A stretch of 23,958 nucleotides of DNA. Source: JAEXNA01 sp050486105. Lineage in GTDB: Bacteria; Vulcanimicrobiota; Xenobia; Xenobiales; JADMJV01. The stretch covers positions 1-23,958 of the forward strand of contig JBJHCR010000060.1 of NCBI GenBank assembly GCA_050486105.1. Reading direction: 5' to 3'. Made by a program: the position numbers and the translations under genes. The notes beneath the pieces were generated by a model. That model saw only the letters and a program-made list of their open reading frames with translations. It searched no databases and had not been told where the DNA came from. Positions 1 through 6,589 of this stretch are shown here, in pieces (positions within the stretch are counted from its first letter, which is position 1; the number at the start of each line of letters is the position of its first letter).

Positions 1-1181
1 CCCGGCATGTTGGCGACACAGTAGTGGACCACATCATCCACCACGAACGTGGGATCGGAATGGGTCGTGGGGCGGGAGGTTTCGAAGCAGCCGCCCTGAT
101 CGATGGCCACGTCCACCACGACCGAGCCTGGTTTCATGCGCCGGATGATGTCCCGGGTCAACAGTTTGGGTGCCGCCGCGCCCGCCACCAGTACCGCGCC
201 GATCACGAGATGCGCATCGGAGATCGCGCCATCGATGGCATCGGCGGTGGAGAATTTGGTCTCCATCCGCCCTCCATAGAGATCATCCAGGTATTGCAGG
301 CGTGCCAGCGACCTGTCGAGGATCGTCACCCGCGCACCGAGCCCGGCGGCCATCCGGGCGGCGGCCAGACACTTCTGATACAATACCCGAGAGCCAAAGG
401 CCGCCATCTGGTAAGCCTCTTCGTGGGAGAGTCGCTCGATGGTGACCGGGTGTCCTTCGGCCCTTTGACTAGCCTCGAAGAGATTCGGGTTGGCTGCAGC
501 CACCCCGTTCACGTCGGACCAGATTTCCACATCTCGCTTCAAGGCTGCTCCGAAGGCGGCAGCGGTGTAGTCGGACCCTCCCCGACCGAGGGTGGTCGGA
601 CGGCCGTCGATAGTCAGCCCTATGAACCCGGGCACCACGCACAAAGCCGGAGACGAGATCACCGCTGCAGCCATCTGCTCTAAGGATTCCTCCAGAAGAT
701 CGGCGTCTCCAAAGCGGTCGTTGGTGATCATGTTCAGGTCCTCGGGCATGGCCACGCGCGTCTTCCATCCCGCTCGGTTCAGCACCTCACTCATGATCTT
801 GGCCGAGAGAATCTCGCCAAAGCGAACCACTTGGTCGCTGGCCTCTGCAGGGGCAAGGTCCCGCGCCAAGGTCAGTGCTCGCTGCAATTCTTCGAAGCTT
901 GGATCGAGAAAGTTTGTGGGGAGGTCGAGAGAGGACAGCAAATCTCGGTGCAGGGACCCGAGGGCCTCAAAGGACTTCTCCTGAGATTTTGGGTCTGTCT
1001 CGGCCAAGAGTGACAGCAGCAGATCGGTTACCTTGGCTCTTCCCGGTATAGAACCCACCGCCGAAACGACGATCAAAGGATTCTTGTTCTTGCGGGTCTC
1101 TAAGACAGAAAGGGTCTGAAGCCATGCTGTTCGGTCGGCCAGGGAGGTCCCGCCGAATTTGACGACTAGTCTTGGTCGCAT
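1..1181 (-). CDS. lysC: Aspartate kinase catalytic domain running in frame into alanine dehydrogenase (partial)
   Basis: The reading frame opens at ATG 1181-1179 and stays open to the window edge. Upstream lies a weak GAAAGG ribosome site about 9 nt away. About 270 residues form an aspartate kinase (ATP + L-aspartate to 4-phospho-aspartate, first step to Lys/Thr/Met). N-terminal VVKFGGTSL, central GRGGSDYTAAA and EIWSDVNGV are kinase hallmarks; the usual TADPR is replaced by AAANPN. At the domain end (HEEAYQMAAFGSRVL) the expected ACT domains are absent. Instead, from about position 370 down, the frame encodes the central-to-C-terminal part of alanine dehydrogenase (RMAAGLGARVTILDRS, DVAIDQGGCFETSRP, VHYCVANMPG). 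The Ald part begins just after where the NAD-binding GxGxxG loop should be, so neither enzyme is complete. It may be a natural fusion or deletion, or an assembly chimera. The kinase identity is confident; the single-protein reading is not. Confidence 0.75.
   Translation of the reverse strand, partial: MRPRLVVKFGGTSLADRTAWLQTLSVLETRKNKNPLIVVSAVGSIPGRAKVTDLLLSLLAETDPKSQEKSFEALGSLHRDLLSSLDLPTNFLDPSFEELQRALTLARDLAPAEASDQVVRFGEILSAKIMSEVLNRAGWKTRVAMPEDLNMITNDRFGDADLLEESLEQMAAAVISSPALCVVPGFIGLTIDGRPTTLGRGGSDYTAAAFGAALKRDVEIWSDVNGVAAANPNLFEASQRAEGHPVTIERLSHEEAYQMAAFGSRVLYQKCLAAARMAAGLGARVTILDRSLARLQYLDDLYGGRMETKFSTADAIDGAISDAHLVIGAVLVAGAAAPKLLTRDIIRRMKPGSVVVDVAIDQGGCFETSRPTTHSDPTFVVDDVVHYCVANMP
340..380. 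other. Junction between aspartokinase and alanine dehydrogenase sequence
   Basis: Kinase similarity ends near RVLYQKC (about 390-369) and unmistakable Ald similarity starts at ARMAAGLGARV (about 360-330). The frame is preserved across the join. By hand count, 1-360 is about 65% GC and 421-780 about 62%. The Ald side uses GCG, CGG and CTG more heavily than most genes here. That is a modest shift which does not by itself decide between recombination and misassembly. The breakpoint cannot be placed to the base, because both families have an Ala/Arg-rich helix here. Confidence 0.6.
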
Positions 1182-1464
1182 ATGAGTGAGCCTTTCTCTA
1201 GGCGAAGGTTCATGGGAGAGTTACTCAGGCCGGGATGCCACCTGAGCTGAAACTCCTGGACGCTGAGGATATTGACAAGATTCATAAGTAAACATTGCTT
1301 CTCTAGCAGTCGAGTCTCAGAGCCGCTTTCGGGAGCTTTGCGACTCGCCACCTGATATCGGTTCCCGAGAGGAGACATTCAGCTTCGCCTCAACCCCTCG
1401 GACCGCGCGTTCGACTTCTGGGGTCTCGGACCTTTACCTCTGCCTTTTGCTCGGTAGGAGAAGA
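1182..1464. other. 283-bp leader upstream of the aspartokinase gene, no gene seen
   Basis: No credible ORF is present; a 70-codon minus frame overlapping the kinase start has no recognisable protein. Read toward the kinase (minus strand), it holds several small structures. There is a 6-bp inverted repeat, CTCAGG at 1224-1229 with CCTGAG at 1241-1246. The 8-mer CTCGGACC is directly repeated at 1397-1404 and 1425-1432 (plus). A 5-bp ACCCC/GGGGT pair lies between them (1393-1397/1420-1424). A GGTAG/CTACC pair overlaps the stop codon of the EAL gene. The length and position suit a cis-acting leader, but I could not match it convincingly to a lysine riboswitch. Confidence 0.4.
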
Positions 1465-2667
1465 CTACCAGTAGCGTCCCTCAATCAGGAGGGCCAAGGC
1501 TGATTTTGCATCTACCGCTGGTGAAAAGAGAAACCCTTGAGCTTCATTGCAGCCAAGGGACCGTAACTCTTCGAGTTGAGCGTGAGTTGCCAACCCTTCA
1601 GCGATAGTTCTCAGCTTCAGACGCTGAGCGATCCTCAAAATAGCGATGATCAACTCGGCATTGACCTCTTCTTCCATGTCCGAAACCATGCTGCGGTCGA
1701 TCTTTAGAGACTCGAACGGAAAATAACTCAGCGCCTGAAAGGACTCCGCTCCGGCCCCGAAATCATCCATATGGAAACCGATCTTGAGGTCTCGAAGCTC
1801 GTTCAGGCTTTCCAATCCGGTCGCAGAGGTCAGCACGTTTTCACAGATGTCGATGCGCAAAGAACCCAAGAGGTGTGCGTGCCTCTTTAGGATCGGACGA
1901 AGGAGATCTACGCCTTCTGGCTTGGTGAAGTGCTCGGGGCTGAGGTTCACATTGACTCGGATTGGGTAGTCGACCTGCTCTCTCCAAATTCCCAGTTGCT
2001 CTAAAGCTCGATCTAAAACGAAGAGGTCGATCGCCACCAATACCCCGCAGTCTTTAGCGACTTGCAAGAACTGATGTGGCAGAAGCCAGCCCTGAGTTGG
2101 ATGGGACCAACGAACCAGGGCCTCGAAACCATTAATCCTGCCATCTTGAAGATCCACGATCGGTTGGTAAAAGGGTTGCAGACTTCCGCCTTGGATGGCC
2201 TTCTTCAGGGCCTCCTCGAAATCGAGCCGGGCCTCTGCCTCATTCTGCTGGGCTGAATCGAAATAGGCCACCAAGACATCGCCGCGAGTTCGTTTCAAGG
2301 CCGCGTGTGCTTCGAACAGGAGTTGCTCGGACTTTTCAGCCTGGCCTTGGCTGGTAGCTATCCCTACGCGGAAGGGGATGCTGCAGGAGCTCAGAAGTCG
2401 CCGCGCGATGCGCAGGGGGTCGCTCCAGTGACGGAGTTCACCGACCAAGATATAAACCATACCATCGGTGGACTCTGTGATCACATCCTCTTGACGAAGG
2501 TTGCCTTCAAGGCTTTCCACAAGAAGGGACTTCTCTTCCTGGGATTCGCGCCCACCTTGAATCTGCAAGAGGGCGAAGCGCTGACTTGGATGGCGCTTGC
2601 TCCGGGCTAACGCCTTGCCGATTTGGGTGGAGAACTGATCCCGGTTTAGCGATGAGGAATTCAGCAT
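1465..2667 (-). CDS. EAL-domain c-di-GMP phosphodiesterase with degenerate GGDEF domain
   Basis: A 400-residue cytoplasmic protein with no membrane segment. Residues about 28-135 have a GGDEF-like fold, but the GGDEF signature is lost (STDGMVYIL at the expected place), so no cyclase activity is expected. Residues about 155-395 are an EAL domain, the family that hydrolyses c-di-GMP to pGpG. The expected metal and catalytic positions are largely present: EAL Glu182, Asn241 in VNLS, Asp301-Asp302, Lys322 in LKID, Glu357 in AEG, Gln377 in AQG. The usual LEITE motif reads IDICE, a conservative Glu-to-Asp change at its first acid. DDFGTG is DDFGAG. Phosphodiesterase activity is therefore plausible but unproven. 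I chose ATG 2667, 4 nt after the stop of the upstream gene. A GTG at 2697 would add ten residues and overlap that gene. It is probably cotranscribed with the upstream MBL/cNBD gene. Confidence 0.88.
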   Translation of the reverse strand: MLNSSSLNRDQFSTQIGKALARSKRHPSQRFALLQIQGGRESQEEKSLLVESLEGNLRQEDVITESTDGMVYILVGELRHWSDPLRIARRLLSSCSIPFRVGIATSQGQAEKSEQLLFEAHAALKRTRGDVLVAYFDSAQQNEAEARLDFEEALKKAIQGGSLQPFYQPIVDLQDGRINGFEALVRWSHPTQGWLLPHQFLQVAKDCGVLVAIDLFVLDRALEQLGIWREQVDYPIRVNVNLSPEHFTKPEGVDLLRPILKRHAHLLGSLRIDICENVLTSATGLESLNELRDLKIGFHMDDFGAGAESFQALSYFPFESLKIDRSMVSDMEEEVNAELIIAILRIAQRLKLRTIAEGLATHAQLEELRSLGCNEAQGFLFSPAVDAKSALALLIEGRYW

Positions 2668-2671
2668 GGAC

Positions 2672-4864
2672 TTACAGCATCTCTGTGGTCTGCCCACGGG
2701 CGGCGGCCAGGAATCTTACATAGGTACCAGGATTGCCCAGAAAGAAGTTCTCTAGGTCCTGACTGGAAATGGTGTAGACCACGGTTTGGGATTCAGTTAT
2801 GGCGGTGGTGGCGTGACGGTCCCCTTCGGCTCGCACCCTTCCCACTAGGTTTCCACGGTAAGCCCGGGTGAAGATCCCAGTCTCGCCTTGAATTTTCACT
2901 TGGCCTTCCTTGATGAGATACAGGCAGCGGATCCTGTCACCTCGACGAAAAAGTAGTCGCCCCTCTGGGACCGTGCGTTGCTGCAAAAATGGGATGAGTT
3001 GAGTTTTTTGCTTCACCGAAAGCCTCTCCAAGAGTTGGTTTTCGTTGAGCAAAGGCCAACCTTCGTGCAGGCGGCTTTCGGCCACCAGGTGCAGGGCTCG
3101 ACTCATCTCACTGCCCCAGATGAACTTCAGAAAATCCTGGGCGGCGACACTCAAGACTTCCATATCGGTGAAGGCCACCACGTCTGCGGTCCTTTTGGAA
3201 CCAAGCAGAACTGCGACCTCTCCGAAGTAGTCGTAGCGACCGAGTTTGGTGAGCACTTCTCCGCCTTGAATTATCTCGGCTTCCCCGGAAAGAATGACAA
3301 AAAACTCATCCCCAGCCTCGTGGGTCTTGACTAGGACCTCCCCGGCCTCAAATTTCCGATAGTGAGCAATGCGAAGAAACTCCGCTGTTTTCAAGATGGA
3401 GGTGTTGGTGAACAGGTCGACCCCAGCAAAAAGATCAAGGACCCTTTGGGCTAGCCAAAGTTCTGGAGGAGAAACATCTAGAGTCAAGGTCGCCTCAACT
3501 CCGGTTGGGGCTAATTTGAGGCCTGCATCGACGGGAACCTTGTCCAGGCTGATGTGATGAATATACAGCCGGTCTTTGACATCGTCGGGCAGTTCCGCCA
3601 GAACTTCGATGGGAGTGTGGATTGGTGGGATTCCCGCTTCGTGGAGAATTAGGTCGCTTTCCCAGCGAAAATCCAAAAGGGACTCCAGACGCTCTGGTGA
3701 GAGCAAGCCTTCTTGTGCGAGTTCGCTCAGGCTGCTGCGATCATTGAGATGGTCGCCGGAATAGGCCACAGTTTTGCCCTGGAAGGTCACGTCGAAGCCT
3801 AGAGTTGGAATGGGATGGAAATTGTAGCGAAACAAGAATTGAGCGCCGGCGATATTCACCGGAAGCCCAATGGTGATCGGGCTAAAATCGAAAAGGGTGT
3901 GCACTTGTTCGGTGCTCAGGCCCAGAAGGCCCCGATATTTTCGAACGAAGCTATCGATGACCGTAGGGGTGGTATGCAGCCGAACCCGCCCTTCTTCAAG
4001 GAGCTTTTGAAGGGTGCCCGCATCGTGGTCTGCGTGGCAGTGAGTCAAGATCAAGTCGTCGATCAGGCGCGTGTCGACCCCCTCTTTGAGCATCCAGCGG
4101 GTGGTATTGACCGGAGGGTCAACCAGGATGCCTCGGCCGTTCACCCAAATCACAAAGCCTGAAGTGTCGCTGGAGGGATCGAACCCGTGACCTGACCCGA
4201 TCATGGTTACTCCAAAAAACGGCGGGCGGTATCTTTTGGAGTGAGGGGCTACGGGGTTTGGTCGAGGCAGTTCGCACAAACTGACCTCCCTGGTCAACTC
4301 GCCTTTGACGAAGGCAAAACGGTCCAAGCCCAAATCCTTGATGGTGACTCCCTCGTGGTAAGCCTCTTGAGAGGAGTTGAAGGTTCTAATGTCCACGATG
4401 TCTCGGAGTCTAAGTCTGCCGCCTGCTCGCTCTTTGTCCAATTTGAAGTAGGCCATCTCTCTGCCCAAGTCCGGGGTGGGTCGGCCTTTGGGGTAGTCGC
4501 GGGACAGCTTCAAGGCGCGAGGGCCAAATACCGATTCCTGCAGAACCCTGAGCACCGGCTTAACTTGATTGCGACGGCAGATGATGGTCGTCTTGCGGTT
4601 TTGTATATAGAAATTGAAATAGATAGGGAACTCGATTTCCGAGCGACTGACCCCAGTAGCGATGTCAAACAATCGCTCCGGCAGGATGTACACCTGGGGC
4701 ACCCCCTTAGGGCTTCCCATGGAGTCTTTGATGGTTTCAGGATAGGCAGCGATCTGAGCTCGAAACCCCCCCCAAGATACGATCAACCCTCCCCTCTCTA
4801 AGTTGCTAACTTGAAAGGCTTCTGTGGCATTCAATTCTGTCTTCTGCTGACTGGGATTAAGCAT
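2672..4864 (-). CDS. Metallo-beta-lactamase-fold protein with two C-terminal cyclic-nucleotide-binding domains
   Basis: A 730-residue protein starting at ATG 4864. Residues 1-210 are an N-terminal region I do not recognise. Residues about 215-450 form a metallo-beta-lactamase fold of the tRNase Z/phosphodiesterase kind: T-H-C-H-A-D-H at 274-280, a His at 350, Gly-Asp-His at 370-372 and a His pair at 436-437, the ligands for a two-metal site. Residues about 480-590 are a cNMP-binding domain with an intact-looking phosphate-binding cassette (FGEVAVLLGSKRTADV, 548-563). Residues about 605-720 are a second, degenerate cNMP domain whose cassette has lost the Gly-Glu and Arg-Thr-Ala pattern. A cyclic-nucleotide-regulated hydrolase, possibly a phosphodiesterase, is the natural inference; the substrate is unknown. 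No signal peptide is visible. It is followed closely by the EAL gene, so the two may work on linked nucleotide signals. Confidence 0.85.
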   Translation of the reverse strand: MLNPSQQKTELNATEAFQVSNLERGGLIVSWGGFRAQIAAYPETIKDSMGSPKGVPQVYILPERLFDIATGVSRSEIEFPIYFNFYIQNRKTTIICRRNQVKPVLRVLQESVFGPRALKLSRDYPKGRPTPDLGREMAYFKLDKERAGGRLRLRDIVDIRTFNSSQEAYHEGVTIKDLGLDRFAFVKGELTREVSLCELPRPNPVAPHSKRYRPPFFGVTMIGSGHGFDPSSDTSGFVIWVNGRGILVDPPVNTTRWMLKEGVDTRLIDDLILTHCHADHDAGTLQKLLEEGRVRLHTTPTVIDSFVRKYRGLLGLSTEQVHTLFDFSPITIGLPVNIAGAQFLFRYNFHPIPTLGFDVTFQGKTVAYSGDHLNDRSSLSELAQEGLLSPERLESLLDFRWESDLILHEAGIPPIHTPIEVLAELPDDVKDRLYIHHISLDKVPVDAGLKLAPTGVEATLTLDVSPPELWLAQRVLDLFAGVDLFTNTSILKTAEFLRIAHYRKFEAGEVLVKTHEAGDEFFVILSGEAEIIQGGEVLTKLGRYDYFGEVAVLLGSKRTADVVAFTDMEVLSVAAQDFLKFIWGSEMSRALHLVAESRLHEGWPLLNENQLLERLSVKQKTQLIPFLQQRTVPEGRLLFRRGDRIRCLYLIKEGQVKIQGETGIFTRAYRGNLVGRVRAEGDRHATTAITESQTVVYTISSQDLENFFLGNPGTYVRFLAAARGQTTEML

Positions 4865-4943
4865 AGTTGGGACGATGGGGAAAGGTTGGCCTGGTGACTC
4901 TCAGTCCGGTGGCCTTGGTCGAGGCGGAAAATTAAGCCGAGGT

Positions 4944-6329
4944 TCACAAAGCGCTAGGGACTTCTTGTCGGGACAACTCTTCTAGGACTTCCTTGGCGCT
5001 CAACAGCTTTCTCCGAGGACGGCCTAGGGGTTCTCCCAGAGCAACCTCTCGCGCATCCAGGTAAGACCAAGCATCCTTGTCCACTAAGGACTGAGACCTG
5101 AGCCTATGAAGCCACTCTTGAAACGCTTCTGAATCGGAGACCCCTCCCCTTTCGAGGTCTGAGAGCATCGCATCAGCGACCTCCTGAGCGTCCTTCTTGT
5201 TGGTCCCAATCACACCGCTGGGCCCCCTCCTAATCCAGCCAGAGGCGTACAGGCCCGAGATTGGCTGCTCCGATTGAGGTTGGAGAACTCGGCCTTCTGG
5301 GTCGCAAGGGATGATGCCGCTTCTGTTGCAGAAAGGCACGTCCTTGAGTGGTCGGCCGAGATAGCCCACCGAGCGGATAAAGAGATCTGTGGGCAGTTTG
5401 GAGCGAACTCCTGAGTCTTGAATTCGGGATCCGGTTTCGGAAATCTCTATGCGGTTGTGCCCCAATTCGACCTCCGCAACCTGACCATCTTTTCCAACTA
5501 GAATCTCTCTAGGCGAAACCAAAAAGTGAAAGTTGACAGTCATGCGGGGTCGAACCATCACTTTGCCGCGCTCCTGAAGTTCTTGAAAGATGGCGAAGTT
5601 TTGGGTTGAGGTGCGGTCGGCATAAGGGGGTGGGTCTTGAAAATCTTCTAGACCTGGCTGAAAGGTGAAGGCGACATCTTCAAAGTCGAGCAGCTCTTTC
5701 ACTTCCGGGGTGGTGAAAGCCACATCCCAAGGTCCTCTTCGAACGAAGACGTCGACTTCTTGGAATTGGGACTCTTTTAACTTTGTCAAGGCTAGGTCGG
5801 AGATGTCGGTGACTTGGAGTCTCTCAGGTTTGCTGATCAAGAGTCTGACGATGTCGATAGCCACATTGCCGGCTCCTACCACAGAGGCCCTCGAGCCACT
5901 GAGGTCTGGTTCGAGTTCAAGATCGTCTGGGTGGCCGTTGTACCAGCCAACGAATCTGGTGGCCGAAAAACTGTTTCTCGATTCCTCAGCAGGTATGCCG
6001 AGCTTACGGTCGTCCTGGCTTCCTACGGTGAGAGCTACGCGATGATAATTCTTCAGAAGATCACCTATACTCAAGCCGTCTCTAGAGGTGTGGGCTGCGA
6101 CCTCCACGCCTCCCCAGAAGTGGACCCTGGGGTCAGCCAAGGACTTACTGAACCCGCGAGTGACAGACTTGATCTTTGGGTGGTCGGGAGCAACTCCGAA
6201 GCGGACCAGTCCAAAGGGAAACGGGGTGCGCTCAAACAGATCGATCCTCCAGTCCGGACCAGCCTTTTTCAACAGGCTCCCGGTCAAGAAAAAACCGGTG
6301 GGACCGGCTCCGACGATGGCAATTCTCAC
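4944..6329 (-). CDS. fprA: Adrenodoxin-type ferredoxin-NADP+ reductase
   Basis: A 461-residue flavoprotein of the adrenodoxin reductase/FprA family (EC 1.18.1.2), which passes electrons between NADPH and ferredoxin. Residues 7-12 (GAGPTG) bind FAD. GVAPDHPKIK (45-54) is a family signature. GAGNVA (152-157) is the NADP-binding turn. RRGP followed by AFTTPEVKEL (198-213) and GWIRRGPSGVIGTN (364-377) are the conserved C-terminal blocks. Length is normal for bacterial members. The start is GTG 6329-6327, preceded by a strong AGAGGGGG about 10 nt upstream. The gene is divergent from squalene-hopene cyclase, with 260 bp between the starts. This reductase type commonly feeds ferredoxin-dependent oxygenases or radical enzymes; a link to hopanoid modification is only suggested by position. 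Confidence 0.93.
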   Translation of the reverse strand: MRIAIVGAGPTGFFLTGSLLKKAGPDWRIDLFERTPFPFGLVRFGVAPDHPKIKSVTRGFSKSLADPRVHFWGGVEVAAHTSRDGLSIGDLLKNYHRVALTVGSQDDRKLGIPAEESRNSFSATRFVGWYNGHPDDLELEPDLSGSRASVVGAGNVAIDIVRLLISKPERLQVTDISDLALTKLKESQFQEVDVFVRRGPWDVAFTTPEVKELLDFEDVAFTFQPGLEDFQDPPPYADRTSTQNFAIFQELQERGKVMVRPRMTVNFHFLVSPREILVGKDGQVAEVELGHNRIEISETGSRIQDSGVRSKLPTDLFIRSVGYLGRPLKDVPFCNRSGIIPCDPEGRVLQPQSEQPISGLYASGWIRRGPSGVIGTNKKDAQEVADAMLSDLERGGVSDSEAFQEWLHRLRSQSLVDKDAWSYLDAREVALGEPLGRPRRKLLSAKEVLEELSRQEVPSAL

Positions 6330-6589
6330 GGTTTATGAAACCCCCTCTACTTGGACTATGGTGAGTTTGGCCTTTCGCTAGAGGTCAGAAAGTTCCCGCC
6401 CCGGTTGGCTCTGTCATGACTTGCGACTCGGTTGGCTGGTGGGTTCACAGGCTATTCAATGTTCGGGAGTATGGCCGGCTCCCAAGGAGATCGAAGGCGA
6501 AGGGAGTATGCCGACTTCGATGTAGGATTTCCAACAACCTCGGGGCTTCGTTGTCGAAGTTTGTCAGGGTTCTTGGTCGGAGGTGTTTC
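6330..6589. promoter_or_regulatory. Divergent control region between fprA and shc
   Basis: The 260 bp hold the ribosome sites of both genes and presumably both promoters, but I cannot name a convincing -35/-10 pair. A 7-bp inverted repeat ATCGAAG (6490-6496)/CTTCGAT (6515-6521) could be an operator or RNA hairpin. A 5-bp hairpin CTTCG-TTGT-CGAAG (6546-6559) lies about 30 nt before the cyclase start. A frame open from 6416 covers most of it, but its translation shows no cyclase similarity before residue 59. Confidence 0.4.
6579..6583 (+). promoter_or_regulatory. Ribosome binding site that sets the shc start
   Basis: GGAGG lies 6 nt before GTG 6590 and decides this start over the in-frame upstream codon at 6416, which would give a 729-residue protein with an atypical, basic N-terminal extension. 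Confidence 0.7.

Noticed and set aside
24..683. Plus-strand 219-codon frame
   Set aside because: It is antisense to the aspartokinase/Ald frame, which has clear family motifs; the plus translation has none.
1166..1378. 70-codon minus frame upstream of aspartokinase
   Set aside because: It overlaps the kinase start in another frame and shows no domain-like pattern.
1182..1464. Lysine riboswitch call
   Set aside because: Only fragments of the consensus are visible and the conserved helices could not be traced by eye, so it is kept as a hypothesis only.
6416..6589. Long N-terminal extension of squalene-hopene cyclase
   Set aside because: The 58 extra residues are unconserved, and GTG 6590 has a strong ribosome site at ideal spacing.
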